A DNA stretch of 64,000 nucleotides from RGIG5612 sp050944475 (GCA_050944475.1 JBMNRD010000003.1:62001-126000), one strand, 5' to 3'; shown: positions 34,546 to 43,836, numbered from the stretch's first letter. The notes: a model not told the origin generated them from the letters alone. Program-made: numbers and translations.

Positions 34546-35307
34546 GTGAGAATACTTATCAGCGGAATACTCGGACATATGGGAAGAGAAGTTGAAGCAC
34601 TCTGCAGAACCGGTTACAGAGGGGCACAATTGGCCTGCGGAGTGGATATTTCAGCCGCAAAGACCGCGGAGGAGTTAAACGGCGTACCGTGCGTGCAAAG
34701 CTTTGAAAATGCGGTTACAGATATTGATTGCGTAATTGATTTTTCACATCATTCGGGAACCGAGGCGCTTCTTAAATTCACGGTCCGAAACAATATTTCG
34801 CTGGTTCTTGCAACTACGGGCCAGACAGATGAGGAAAGAGCAATGATAATTGAAGCGTCTTCAAAAATCCCGCTTTTCTTTGCGTCAAATTATTCACTTG
34901 GCATTGCCCTGCTTATCGAACTGGCTAAAAAGACCGCTGCCGCCATGCCTGACGCGGAAATCGAAATAATTGAAAAACACCATAACCGGAAGATTGATGC
35001 GCCGAGCGGGACCGCGCTTACGCTCGCAAATGAACTGAAGACCGTCAGAAAGGATGCAAACATCGTAACCGGGCGTTCCGGTTACGGAAAAAGAAGCCCT
35101 GACGATATCGGCATTCATGCGATACGCATGGGAAATATTGTCGGTGAACACGAAGTAATAATAGGCACCCGGAACCAGACGATTACTTTGAAGCATGAGG
35201 CTCACAGCAGAGCGCTTTTTGCGGAAGGAGCGTTGGCAGCGGCGCAGTTTCTCATGAATAAAGGCTCAGGCCTGTATGATATGAAGGATCTGGTAGGAGA
35301 CAACTGA
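34546..35307 (+). CDS. dapB: 4-hydroxy-tetrahydrodipicolinate reductase
   Basis: 253 residues starting with GTG at 34546 (GGAG 5 nt upstream). Cofactor loop SGILGHMGREV at 6-16, ATTGQTDEE at 89-97, and the catalytic EKHHNRKIDAPSGTA with His145-His146 and Lys149. It reduces the DapA product to tetrahydrodipicolinate with NAD(P)H. The glycine-rich loop is GILGHMG, close to the usual GxxGxMG. Second gene of the lysine operon. Confidence 0.96.
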   Translation: MRILISGILGHMGREVEALCRTGYRGAQLACGVDISAAKTAEELNGVPCVQSFENAVTDIDCVIDFSHHSGTEALLKFTVRNNISLVLATTGQTDEERAMIIEASSKIPLFFASNYSLGIALLIELAKKTAAAMPDAEIEIIEKHHNRKIDAPSGTALTLANELKTVRKDANIVTGRSGYGKRSPDDIGIHAIRMGNIVGEHEVIIGTRNQTITLKHEAHSRALFAEGALAAAQFLMNKGSGLYDMKDLVGDN

Positions 35308-35397
35308 AAAGCCGGCAAAACGACCGGCGGCGAGGCAATCGGCGGTAAAAATCAGCCGAAAATTTAAGCCTCCGGAATATACTGAAAAGGATAGACA

Positions 35398-36375
35398 ATG
35401 AAGATTGCGATTTGCGGATATGGAAATATCGGCCGCGGCGTTGAATGTGCGGCAGGACAAAATCCCGATATGCAGCTTGTCGGCGTGTTCACACGGCGCA
35501 ATCCCGCATCGGTGAAAACGCTTACCGGAATACCGGTTTACAACGCGGAAGATATTGAAAATTACAAAAATGATATCGATGTGATGATTATTTGCGGCGG
35601 CAGCGCTACGGATTTGCCTCGGCTTACGCCGCACCTTGCGGGAATTTTCAATGTTGTCGACAGTTTTGATACACATGCCCGTATTCCGGAACATTTTGCG
35701 CATGTAGATGAGGCGGCGAAAAGCAGCGGACATACGGCAGTCATTTCGGGCGGATGGGATCCGGGAATGTTTTCTGTAAACAGGTTGTATGCAAGCGCCA
35801 TCCTCCCCGAAGGAAAACTGAACACATTCTGGGGCCGCGGCGTCAGCCAGGGCCATTCCGACGCGATCAGACACATTCCGGGTGTTAAAGACGCAAGGCA
35901 ATATACAGTTCCTATAAAGGAGGCAATCAATGCCGCAAGGGAAGGTGCGGCGGGCAACCTTAACGCGCAGCAAATGCACCTGCGGGAATGTTATGTGGTT
36001 GCGGAAGAAGGTGCAGACAAAGCCCTGATAAAACACCGGATAAAAACTATGCCGGACTACTTTGCAGGCTATGACACGACCGTGACATTTATCAGTGAAG
36101 AGGAATTAGAAAGAGACCATAAAAATCTCCCGCACGGAGGCTCGGTCATATGCACGGGACGGACGGGGATTAACCGGGAACACAGCCACACAATGGAGTA
36201 CATACTTACGCTTGATTCAAATCCGGAATTTACCGGCAATGTTCTCGTTGCGCTTGCAAGAGCGGCTTGTAAGATGAACAAAAGAGGTCAGACAGGCTGT
36301 AAGACTGTGTTTGATATCGCGCCTGCGGACCTTTCTCCGCTCAGCGCCCGGGAACTCAGGGAGAATTTATTGTAA
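35398..36375 (+). CDS. ddh: meso-diaminopimelate D-dehydrogenase
   Basis: 325 residues, the normal length. NADP-binding GYGNIGRG at 7-14, then VGVFTRR, DVMIICGGSATDLP, NVVDSFDTHARIPEH and ISGGWDPGMFSVNRLYA, GRGVSQGHSDAIRHIPGV, all diagnostic of Ddh. It aminates tetrahydrodipicolinate directly to meso-diaminopimelate with ammonia and NADPH, bypassing DapD/L, DapC/patA, DapE and DapF. No gene of those alternative branches is nearby, so this operon is a complete one-step variant from aspartate semialdehyde to lysine. ATG 35398 has AAGGA 6 nt upstream. Confidence 0.96.
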   Translation: MKIAICGYGNIGRGVECAAGQNPDMQLVGVFTRRNPASVKTLTGIPVYNAEDIENYKNDIDVMIICGGSATDLPRLTPHLAGIFNVVDSFDTHARIPEHFAHVDEAAKSSGHTAVISGGWDPGMFSVNRLYASAILPEGKLNTFWGRGVSQGHSDAIRHIPGVKDARQYTVPIKEAINAAREGAAGNLNAQQMHLRECYVVAEEGADKALIKHRIKTMPDYFAGYDTTVTFISEEELERDHKNLPHGGSVICTGRTGINREHSHTMEYILTLDSNPEFTGNVLVALARAACKMNKRGQTGCKTVFDIAPADLSPLSARELRENLL

Positions 36376-36468
36376 AAGCGGATATTTCAGAGGACGACCG
36401 CTGTACTAAAATAATAATGAATTGCAGGATAGCGGATTGCAGAAAATACAAAGTGAGAATAGACAGTA

Positions 36469-37773
36469 ATGAATTTCATATGTGACAATATTTCGGTGAA
36501 TAAACAGGGGGAACTGACATTTGCGGGGCATAGCACAGTTGAACTTGCGTCCAGGTACGGAACTCCTCTTTATCTGATGGATGAAAACCGGATACGCCAT
36601 AACTGCAGAATATATAGCGCTGCGTTCAAAAAATATTTTCCTGAAGGTTCAATGCCCATATATGCCGGAAAGGCCAACTGCTTTATGCAACTGTGCCGAA
36701 TAATGCACGAAGAAGGAATGGGCATTGACGTTGTTTCGTGCGGCGAGATATATACGGTGAGGCAAAGCGGATATGATATGAGCCTTGTGTTTTTTCACGG
36801 AAATAACAAAACCGATGCGGATATAGCTTACGCAATGGATTCCAACGTCGGATATTTTGTGATTGACAATATTGAGGAGGCCGATGCCATGGAGGCACAG
36901 GCAGCTTCAAGGGGTATTATACAGAAAGCTCTTCTCAGAATCACACCGGGAATAGACCCCCACACATACGAGGCAATCAGCACGGGGAAAGTAGATTCCA
37001 AGTTCGGGAATGCAATAGAAACCGGACAGGCTGAGCGGCTCGTCGAGTCAATACTTAAATCAGAGCATATCAGGCTTCAAGGTTTTCATTGCCATGTCGG
37101 CTCGCAGGTGTTTACCGAAGATGTCTTTGAAAGGACATGTGAAGTCATGCTGCAATTCATTTCCGACATGTGCTCGAAATTCGGTTATATGGCAAAATGT
37201 CTTAATCTCGGCGGGGGATTCGGAACAAGGTATGTGCGGGATGAGCCCCGCATTGACATAACAAAAAAAATATCTGATGTGGCAACGGTGCTGAACGGAA
37301 CCTGCCGCAAACTCGGCATCCCTGCTCCTGTTATATTTATGGAGCCGGGACGAAGTATAGTTGCCGATGCGGGCATGACCCTTTACAGCGCCGGTTCGTT
37401 AAAATGCATACCGGGCTATAAAAATTATGTTTCCGTAGACGGAGGCATGACAGATAATCCGAGATTTGCTCTTTACGGTTCAAAATACACATGCTATAAC
37501 GCTTCAAGAATGAATGAGCATGCAAATCTGGAATGCTCTGTCGTGGGACGTTGTTGTGAAAGCGGTGATATAATTGCCGAGCATATTATGATGCCCGAAA
37601 GCACCGCGCGCAAAGATATAATCGCGGTCTGCACAACGGGGGCTTACAATTATTCCATGGCGTCCAATTACAATCGGCTTCCTCGCCCCGCTTTGGTCAT
37701 GCTGAAAGACGGTGATTCATATATCGGCGTAAAGCGCGAGACTGTTGAGGATGTCACACGGCTTGACGTGTGA
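36469..37773 (+). CDS. lysA: Diaminopimelate decarboxylase
   Basis: 434 residues. PLP lysine is Lys68 in YAGKANC; HCHVGSQ follows in the barrel, GGGFGTRY binds phosphate, EPGRSIVADAG and the C-terminal GRCCESGD and GAYNYSMASNYNRLPRP complete the active site (the Cys belongs to the dimer-shared site). It decarboxylates meso-diaminopimelate to L-lysine. ATG 36469 has only a weak GTGAG ribosome site 11 nt upstream. Last gene of the lysine operon; no strong terminator hairpin is visible before the next promoter at 37850, so limited read-through is possible. Confidence 0.97.
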   Translation: MNFICDNISVNKQGELTFAGHSTVELASRYGTPLYLMDENRIRHNCRIYSAAFKKYFPEGSMPIYAGKANCFMQLCRIMHEEGMGIDVVSCGEIYTVRQSGYDMSLVFFHGNNKTDADIAYAMDSNVGYFVIDNIEEADAMEAQAASRGIIQKALLRITPGIDPHTYEAISTGKVDSKFGNAIETGQAERLVESILKSEHIRLQGFHCHVGSQVFTEDVFERTCEVMLQFISDMCSKFGYMAKCLNLGGGFGTRYVRDEPRIDITKKISDVATVLNGTCRKLGIPAPVIFMEPGRSIVADAGMTLYSAGSLKCIPGYKNYVSVDGGMTDNPRFALYGSKYTCYNASRMNEHANLECSVVGRCCESGDIIAEHIMMPESTARKDIIAVCTTGAYNYSMASNYNRLPRPALVMLKDGDSYIGVKRETVEDVTRLDV

Positions 37774-37849
37774 AAATGTCGCACGGCAGGATATTTGAAA
37801 TTATCGCACGGCCGGGCATGTGAAGTGTCTATCCAATCTTTTCTTGCTT

Positions 37850-37858
37850 TGGTATAAT
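37850..37858 (+). promoter_or_regulatory. Extended -10 promoter of the deacetylase gene
   Basis: TGGTATAAT: TGn plus a perfect -10 at 37853-37858, with a poor -35. Transcription should start near 37865, about 28 nt before the GTG start. Confidence 0.7.
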
Positions 37859-37892
37859 ATCTTAAGATTAAAAGGAAGAAAGGAGATGTGAT

Positions 37893-39074
37893 GTGAAAAA
37901 AATATTATTAATCTTAAGTTTATCTGTCGTTCTTATTCTTGCCTCCTGTTCAAAATTTAATGAGAATATTAAAAACATTTTAACAAGCACTCATAGTGAA
38001 GAAAATACCGAACAGGAAAGTTCTGTCAGTCAGGAAAGTAAACAAGAAGATACATCGCATACCATAGATGAAAGCGAAAGTTCGGAATGTTCTGAAGATC
38101 AGGACGAAAATATCAGTTCTGATGACGCAAATCCTTATGATTTGAAAATCGGAGACAAAATATCCGTTAAAAACAGCTTTCCCGTTTATAGAAACTCGGA
38201 TAACGCAAGAGATGACAACCTGCAATCGTCCACTTATGAGCAGGGCATTTATTATGTCTATAAAAAGACAAATGATGCCATTAATCTAAGCAGAGTAAGC
38301 GATAAACCGGGCGGCTGGACTACATATAATTATCTTAAAGGATACGAACTGTTAGATGAAGGGGTGAATTCGGAGCAGCGGCAGGAACCGAAACAGAAGC
38401 CCGCAAATACACCTGATGAAAAGAAAAGCCTTTCCTGGTCATGGTTGTATCCCGATCAGTCATCATATATGAAAGAATATTCCGCCATATACAAGTTGGA
38501 TGTAGATGAAGATATAATCTATCTGACCTTTGATAACGGTTACGAATACAAAAATTTAACAAGTCAAATCCTGGACATACTAAAGGCTAACAACGTAAAG
38601 GCGGCATTCTTTACAACCTCCTCATATATTTCGGATAATCCGGACCTGGCAAAAAGAATGATTGATGAAGGCCACAATTTATCCAATCACACGGCTAAGC
38701 ATCTTTCACAAGGTCAATCTTCTTCAAATGAAATTAAAGAAGATATTTTAGGCTGGGAAGACACATACAAGAAAGTGCTGGGTCTGCAGCCCGACACCTC
38801 TTTAATGAGGCCTCCCGCCGGCTCCTACAGCGTAGAATCTCTTAAAATCGCCCATGAATTAGGATATAAAACCACTTTTTGGAATTATGCTTATGTCGAC
38901 TGGGATGTAAATAATCAACCTGACCCGGAGGACTCCTTAAAAAAACTTTTAGACTCCAATGAACCGGGCTCAATACTCCTTTTGCATGCCGTATCTCAAA
39001 CCAACGTTGATATCCTGGACCGATATATTAAATCAACCATCTCTCAGGGCTATAGGTTTGAGCTTTTAAAATAG
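37893..39074 (+). CDS. PdaA-like polysaccharide deacetylase lipoprotein
   Basis: 393 residues from GTG 37893 (AGGAG 7 nt upstream). Signal peptide with lipobox LASC (Cys19), then a Ser/Glu/Asp-rich linker to about 80, an SH3-like stretch (80-150), and a NodB deacetylase domain from ~203. The metal site reads TFDNGYE (212-218) with His266 and His270 in SNHTAKH, then RPPAGSY and LLLHAVS. Asn in place of the second Asp of TFDDG is the PdaA pattern, the enzymes that remove acetyl from N-acetylmuramic acid to make cortex muramic delta-lactam in spores. That suggests a spore former, but a vegetative cell-wall role is possible. Confidence 0.87.
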   Translation: MKKILLILSLSVVLILASCSKFNENIKNILTSTHSEENTEQESSVSQESKQEDTSHTIDESESSECSEDQDENISSDDANPYDLKIGDKISVKNSFPVYRNSDNARDDNLQSSTYEQGIYYVYKKTNDAINLSRVSDKPGGWTTYNYLKGYELLDEGVNSEQRQEPKQKPANTPDEKKSLSWSWLYPDQSSYMKEYSAIYKLDVDEDIIYLTFDNGYEYKNLTSQILDILKANNVKAAFFTTSSYISDNPDLAKRMIDEGHNLSNHTAKHLSQGQSSSNEIKEDILGWEDTYKKVLGLQPDTSLMRPPAGSYSVESLKIAHELGYKTTFWNYAYVDWDVNNQPDPEDSLKKLLDSNEPGSILLLHAVSQTNVDILDRYIKSTISQGYRFELLK

Positions 39075-39171
39075 CATGACAAAGTTGTATTCCCGCAATC
39101 TTATTTGTAATGAAAAACATTCAGATTTGTGACAGAGGAAACGCCCGGCTTTGGCGGGGAAAACGTTCAGA

Positions 39172-39200
39172 TTGCATTAACAGGGAGCTTGTGGTATAAA
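39172..39200 (+). promoter_or_regulatory. Promoter of the three-copy lipoprotein cluster
   Basis: TTGCAT (39172-39177), 17-nt spacer and TATAAA (39195-39200) preceded by TGG, an extended -10. It is outside the repeated unit, so it serves all three copies. Confidence 0.65.
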
Positions 39201-39246
39201 GAGAGCATATAATTTTGATTCTTTTTGGATAAAGGAGGAAAATCGA

Positions 39247-39702
39247 ATGAAAAAAACAATAGTAGGACTGTTATTGCTTGTATTTTGCGTGACGATACTT
39301 GCGTCCTGTGCCAAGAAAGAAAAACCGGTACCTTATGATGAGACAAAAACGGAAAGCCAAGAGACCGAACCGGCAGAAACCCTGAAAAAGGATCTTGAAC
39401 CCGGAATTGAAGGACCCGAAGGCTGGCCGGAAGATGTTCCTACTCCTGTTACCGGAGAGTTTATGGGAGGCGCCTGGTCACCGGATATGAATGTCTACAC
39501 GGTTGATATAATCTATACTCAAGAAGATATTGACGCTTACGCGGAGAGATTACAGGACGCCGGATTCAAGAAAACAGACACCGATAAATATGGCGGAGCG
39601 GATTTCTGCAAAGCTTACGCGAATGACAAGTGGGAAATCTTACTGGCAGATGAAGGGGTAAACGGAGACTATACCTTTATAGATCTTTATCCGATAAAAT
39701 AA
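39247..39702 (+). CDS. Lipoprotein of unknown function, tandem copy 1
   Basis: 151 residues. Signal peptide with lipobox LASC (Cys20), a short charged linker with ETES/TEPAE repeats, and a conserved C-terminal domain starting GWPEDVPTPVTGEF, followed by a helix (QEDIDAYAERLQDAGFKK) and strands ending in TFIDLYPIK. The domain plan (P-rich start, then D-x-x-A-Y-x-x-x-L-x-x-x-G-F) recalls DUF6591-type small lipoproteins, but I do not assign it. ATG 39247 follows AAAGGAGG. It is nearly identical in its first 65 residues to copies 2 and 3. Confidence 0.85.
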   Translation: MKKTIVGLLLLVFCVTILASCAKKEKPVPYDETKTESQETEPAETLKKDLEPGIEGPEGWPEDVPTPVTGEFMGGAWSPDMNVYTVDIIYTQEDIDAYAERLQDAGFKKTDTDKYGGADFCKAYANDKWEILLADEGVNGDYTFIDLYPIK

Positions 39703-39819
39703 CCGCACAGCCGAAACTCAATCAAGAGAACGTACGATCTAAAATAAAACAATACAACCTAAAAAGCAAAGGATTCCGGAAGCATCACTGAAAAAGTGAT
39801 TATAAAGGAGGAAAATCGA

Positions 39820-40272
39820 ATGAAAAAAACAATAATAGGACTGTTATTGCTTGTATTTTGCGTGACGATACTTGCGTCCTGTGCCAAGAAAGAAAAACCG
39901 GTACCTTATGATGAGACAAAAACGGAAAGCCAAGAGACCGAACCGGCGGAAACCACGAAAAAGGATCTTGAACCCGGAATTGAAGGACCCGAAGGCTGGC
40001 CGGAAGATGTTCCTACTCCTGTTACCGGAGAGTTTCTGGGGGGCGGAGGCGAGCCGGATGTTGCCTACACGGCTGATATAATCTATACTCAAGAAGATAT
40101 TGACGCTTACGCGGAGAGATTACAGGATGCCGGATTCAAGAAAATAGACACCGATAAATATGGCGAAGCGGATTTCGGCAAAGTTTATGCGAATGACAAG
40201 TGGGAAATCATACTGGGAGATGAAGGGGTAAGCGGAAGCTGTACCTTTATAAATCTTTATGCGATAAAATAA
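39820..40272 (+). CDS. Lipoprotein of unknown function, tandem copy 2
   Basis: 150 residues from ATG 39820, which follows the same AAAGGAGG as copy 1; an in-frame start 24 nt earlier overlaps that site. The signal peptide and linker are almost the same as copy 1. The domain differs mainly at EFLGGGGEPDVAYTAD and near the end (EVSGSCTFINLYAIK). The spacing to copy 1 is 573 nt, matching a tandem duplication that includes the intergenic DNA. No promoter is visible between copies. Function unknown. Confidence 0.84.
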   Translation: MKKTIIGLLLLVFCVTILASCAKKEKPVPYDETKTESQETEPAETTKKDLEPGIEGPEGWPEDVPTPVTGEFLGGGGEPDVAYTADIIYTQEDIDAYAERLQDAGFKKIDTDKYGEADFGKVYANDKWEIILGDEGVSGSCTFINLYAIK

Positions 40273-40388
40273 CCGGACAACCGAAACTCAATCAAGAGAA
40301 CGATACAATCTAAAATAAAACAATACAACTAAAAAACAAGGGATTCCGGAAGCACCACTGAAAAAGTGATTATAAGGAGGAAAATCGA

Positions 40389-40880
40389 ATGAAAAAAACA
40401 ATAGTAGGACTGTTATTGCTTGTATTTTGCGTGACGGTGCTTGCGTCCTGTGCCAAAAAAGAAAAGCCGGTGCCTTATGATGAGACAAAAACGGAAAGCC
40501 AAGAGACCGAACCGGTAGAAAGCCAAGAGGCCGAACCGGCAGAAACCACGAAAAAGGATCTTGAGCCCGGAATTGAAAGACCCGAAGACTGGCCGGAAGA
40601 TGTTCCTACTCCCGTTACCGGAGAATTTACGGTGAACGCTTGGATACCGGAGATGAATCTCCACACGTTTGATATAATTTATACTCAAAAAGATGTTGAC
40701 GCTTATGCAAAGAGATTGCAGAATGCCGGATTCAAAAAAATAGACAACGAAAAAGACGAATTGGGTTTCTACGAAGGACTTCCCCACAATACTTATACGA
40801 ATGATAAATGGAAAATCGTACTGGGAGATGAAATAGGAAACGGAGGATTTTCCTTTATAGATCTTTATCCGTTAAAATAA
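40389..40880 (+). CDS. Lipoprotein of unknown function, tandem copy 3
   Basis: 163 residues. Same signal peptide (lipobox LASC) and domain order as copies 1 and 2 but the most diverged: the linker is longer by one TEPVESQEAE unit, and the C-terminal half has an insertion (KDELGFYEGLPHNTY) before the last strands. It is the only copy followed by a full terminator. ATG 40389 follows AAGGAGG. The linker length variation suggests slipped-strand change. Function unknown. Confidence 0.84.
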   Translation: MKKTIVGLLLLVFCVTVLASCAKKEKPVPYDETKTESQETEPVESQEAEPAETTKKDLEPGIERPEDWPEDVPTPVTGEFTVNAWIPEMNLHTFDIIYTQKDVDAYAKRLQNAGFKKIDNEKDELGFYEGLPHNTYTNDKWKIVLGDEIGNGGFSFIDLYPLK

Positions 40881-40946
40881 CCGGACAACCGAAACTCAAT
40901 CAAGAGAACGACACAATCTAAAACAATACAACCTAAAAAGCAAAAG

Positions 40947-40989
40947 ATTCCGGAAGCATCACTGAAAAAGTGAGCATCCGGAATTTTTT
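40947..40989 (+). terminator. Intrinsic terminator of the three-copy lipoprotein cluster
   Basis: Stem ATTCCGGA (40947-40954) with TCCGGAAT (40977-40984), inner TCACT/AGTGA pairing, followed by TTTTT. The 5' half of this hairpin also occurs after copies 1 and 2, but there the 3' half is missing. Confidence 0.92.
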
Positions 40990-41126
40990 ATGCCATGTAC
41001 CCGCAAAACCTTTTGCTAAACTTGGCAGCAAATTCGGCACCGGGTTCCGTTCCTGAGCCGGCACCTGACTCGATCTTGGGCGGCACTTATTACATTGCGA
41101 ACAGCCCTGTTAATTAAAATTGCGTT

Positions 41127-42338
41127 TTAACCGGCCTTTCCTTCGCCTTGCGCACCGATAAATCCTGACGGCTTATCTCCTGCCTCGCCGTATGCTGCCG
41201 CAAGAACATAGACTCCGTTATCAAGATCAAAAGCGGATGAAAGATTGTTGTTTGCGACTTTGGCCGCCTCGGCGATAGCCGCGTCGAAAGTATCCATATC
41301 ATCCTGTGTTACCCATTTCATTCCGGCTGCAACATCTGCCCCGTCCGGGCTGACAACAACACCTTCTTTGGCTGCCGTCGCATTTTCAACGGCCTTCTTA
41401 AGAGCATTTCTTGCCTCGGCGGCATAAGTGAATCCGATCGGATGACCGGTATCCGTACACCATGTGATAACCGGAATGTCCGTAAGCCCGAGGCGGGTGT
41501 ATGCGGTATAGAACTGAGTGGGCCTGTTGCAGTCCATCAGATTGTATCTTGAGATGTTGGACTCAACGCGTACATCGGAGCCGTTGATTACAAAAGCGCC
41601 GGCATCGTTCTTGGCAATAGTTCCTTCAATCGAAACGGCTTTCTTCAGATGCCAGCCGTCTGCGGCATACCAGTAAACGGCGATGTCGCCGACAGCAACT
41701 GTCTCGTCGAAGTTTTTGGTAAGAAACTGGATGGTATTGGCATCGGGTCTTACACGCTTGGTATCCAGTTCAAAATCGCCGCGATCAAGAGAACGGTACT
41801 CATTGAACTCATCAATTACAAGAAGACGAACGCAGTCCAGAGAACCCGTATCGATGGATACGCAGTGACCGTCCTTATCTATCCCGAGAGTAGTTGTGTG
41901 TCCACGGACAATCGAAATAAGCTGAATGAACTCAAGTCTCGCCTGATCAAATGCAAGATTATCGGCGCTTGTCGTCTTGTGTACATTATATCCCCAGCCC
42001 GACTGAGTCTTATAAAGACTGTTGACCCAGTTGACCTGATAGTTGACCATTTCATCCTCTGTTTTTGGCAGAGCAAGCCCGTTAACCGACACGGCTCCGG
42101 CATTGAGGAGCTGTTCAACTCCTTCAAGAGCGGTACCTTCGAAATACTCGTCAAATTCGGCATCGGTTATCTGTGTTTCACCGTCGTTTACCCATTCAAC
42201 TGTTTCAACCGCTTCACCGGGGACGAATACTTCTTCGCTCTCCGCTGCGGTTTCAGGCTGAACCTTGCCGCCGTCTGCACATGCAGCCGTCAGGACGGCC
42301 ATGAATACAGCCAAAATAATAGCAATAATTTTTTTCAT
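41127..42338 (-). CDS. Large lipoprotein of unknown function, paralogue B
   Basis: 403 residues from ATG 42336-42338 (AGGA 8 nt upstream; an ATG six codons earlier lacks a ribosome site). Lipobox TAAC followed by ADGG. The mature protein has a repeated core shared with the gene at 42477: QLLNAGAVSVNGLALPKTED, LYKTQSGWGYNVHKTTSADN, LGIDKDGHCVSID, RPTQFYTAYTRLGL, TWCTDTGHPIGFTY. Residues ~310-370 (ALKKAVENATAAKEG ... DTFDAAIAEAAKVANN) look like a FIVAR-type helical module of surface proteins. No enzyme motif was recognised. It lies downstream of its paralogue across a 13-bp hairpin. Confidence 0.82.
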   Translation of the reverse strand: MKKIIAIILAVFMAVLTAACADGGKVQPETAAESEEVFVPGEAVETVEWVNDGETQITDAEFDEYFEGTALEGVEQLLNAGAVSVNGLALPKTEDEMVNYQVNWVNSLYKTQSGWGYNVHKTTSADNLAFDQARLEFIQLISIVRGHTTTLGIDKDGHCVSIDTGSLDCVRLLVIDEFNEYRSLDRGDFELDTKRVRPDANTIQFLTKNFDETVAVGDIAVYWYAADGWHLKKAVSIEGTIAKNDAGAFVINGSDVRVESNISRYNLMDCNRPTQFYTAYTRLGLTDIPVITWCTDTGHPIGFTYAAEARNALKKAVENATAAKEGVVVSPDGADVAAGMKWVTQDDMDTFDAAIAEAAKVANNNLSSAFDLDNGVYVLAAAYGEAGDKPSGFIGAQGEGKAG

Positions 42339-42403
42339 ATTTATAGTCCTTTTCATATGAATAATAATCTTCCGGAATGTTTTTTAGCAAATATCATAGA
42401 CAC

Positions 42404-42438
42404 GAAGGCGCGGCTCCCGGTCAAAGAGCCGTGCCTTC
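42404..42438 (-). terminator. Intercistronic hairpin between the two large lipoprotein genes
   Basis: A 13-bp stem with one G-U pair (42404-42416 with 42426-42438), loop 9 nt, no T-run on the minus strand. It may limit or protect transcription between the paralogues. Confidence 0.55.
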
Positions 42439-42476
42439 AAAAATTGTATTAAGCCTTTACGGCCTCATGTGAATGT

Positions 42477-43706
42477 TTACTGAACTTCGCCGGTCGCTCC
42501 AACGAATCCTGAAGGCTTTTCACCGCCTTCGCCCCATGCGGCACCGAGGGCGCCTGTGGCTGCATCAAGCTGCATATTGGATGAGCTGTTGTTGTTAAGA
42601 ACAGCCTCTGCTGCGGCAATAGCTGCAACAAATTCATCCATAGCTTCCTGTGTAACCCACTTGGTTCCGGCTGCAAGACCTGCGCCGTCTGCGCTGATCT
42701 GAACACCCTCTTTAAGAGCTTTGGCGTTTTCAATAGCCTTGGTAAGAGCCTCTTTAGAGCTGTCCCCGTATGTGAAGCCGATAGGATTATTTGTCTTGGT
42801 ACACCATGTAGTAATCTCAACATCCTCAAGACCCAGACGTTTGTAGCAAGTATAGAACTGTGTGGGTCTGCTGTAGCTAATCAGGTTGTATCTTGAAACG
42901 TTGGCCTCCTGAAGAACTTCGCCGCCGCCTGTTGAAAATTTGCCTTTTTCAGGTCCTACAAGCGTGCCAACCAGCGGAACTGCCTTATCTGCGTGCCATC
43001 CGTCTGCGCTGTAGTAGTAAATAACTACATCGCCCATAGCAATCTCTGCGTCCCAGTTTGCCTCGGCTACTGTTATGTTATTAGCATCATATCTGATACG
43101 ATCCTTATCAAGTTCGAAATCGCCGCGGTCAATCTTGTCAACCGTTCCGCCGTGATTTTCAAAGTAAGAGATACGCATTGTCTCAAGAGACTGTATATCG
43201 ATGCTTACGCAATGTCCGTCCTTATCAAGTCCGAAAGTAGTAGTGTAACCGAAAGGAGTAGAGCTGCACTCAAGGAACTCAATACGAGCCTGCTCAAATC
43301 CGAGGTTATTGGCACTCGTGGTCTTATGTACATTGTAGCCCCAGCCTGAATCTGTGTTGTAAAGAGCACTTACCATGTTGACCTGGTAATCTTTAACTTC
43401 ATCTTCCGTCGCGGGAACGGGGATTCCGTTTATTGATACGCGGCCCGCGTTAAGAAGTGCCACAACTCCCTCGGCTGCCGTGCCTTCGAAAAAGCCGTCA
43501 TGAGCAGCGTCGGTAACTTTGGTTGCGCCGTCATGTATAAATACTTCTTCGCTGACAGCTTCACCGAATTCTCCGGCCTCGGCTTCACTTTCGGGTGCTC
43601 CGGTTTCAGGTGCCTTAGTGTCAGGCTGCTCTTTGCCGCCGTCTGCACATGCTGCCAGCAAGATGGCCATTAATGCAGCTAACAAAATAGCAATGAATTT
43701 TTTCAT
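42477..43706 (-). CDS. Large lipoprotein of unknown function, paralogue A
   Basis: 409 residues. Lipobox LAAC followed by ADGG; Glu/Ala/Pro-rich linker of about 25 residues; then the same core as the downstream paralogue: LLNAGRVSINGIPVPATEDE, LYNTDSGWGYNVHKTTSANN, FGLDKDGHCVSIDIQSLE, RPTQFYTCYKRLGL, TWCTKTNNPIGFTYG, and a FIVAR-like C-terminal helix pair (ALTKAIENAKALKEG, EFVAAIAAAEAVLNNN). ATG 43704-43706 has AGGAGGG 5 nt upstream and a consensus promoter about 100 nt away, so it is likely well expressed. Function unknown; a surface adhesin or ligand-binding role is a guess. Confidence 0.83.
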   Translation of the reverse strand: MKKFIAILLAALMAILLAACADGGKEQPDTKAPETGAPESEAEAGEFGEAVSEEVFIHDGATKVTDAAHDGFFEGTAAEGVVALLNAGRVSINGIPVPATEDEVKDYQVNMVSALYNTDSGWGYNVHKTTSANNLGFEQARIEFLECSSTPFGYTTTFGLDKDGHCVSIDIQSLETMRISYFENHGGTVDKIDRGDFELDKDRIRYDANNITVAEANWDAEIAMGDVVIYYYSADGWHADKAVPLVGTLVGPEKGKFSTGGGEVLQEANVSRYNLISYSRPTQFYTCYKRLGLEDVEITTWCTKTNNPIGFTYGDSSKEALTKAIENAKALKEGVQISADGAGLAAGTKWVTQEAMDEFVAAIAAAEAVLNNNSSSNMQLDAATGALGAAWGEGGEKPSGFVGATGEVQ

Positions 43707-43808
43707 TTTTTCCCTCCTTAAGATAAAGATGCCTATAACATCGTGGCAAATTGTCCCGCGGGTGACCGCCCCGCCGTTAAAATGCCCGAGTTATGCGGAT
43801 ATGACATA

Positions 43809-43836
43809 ATTATAAGTTTTTTGAGGGTTTTGTCAA
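43809..43836 (-). promoter_or_regulatory. Consensus sigma-A promoter of the large lipoprotein pair
   Basis: TTGACA (43836-43831) and TATAAT (43814-43809) on the minus strand, both perfect, spacer 16 nt. Confidence 0.85.
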
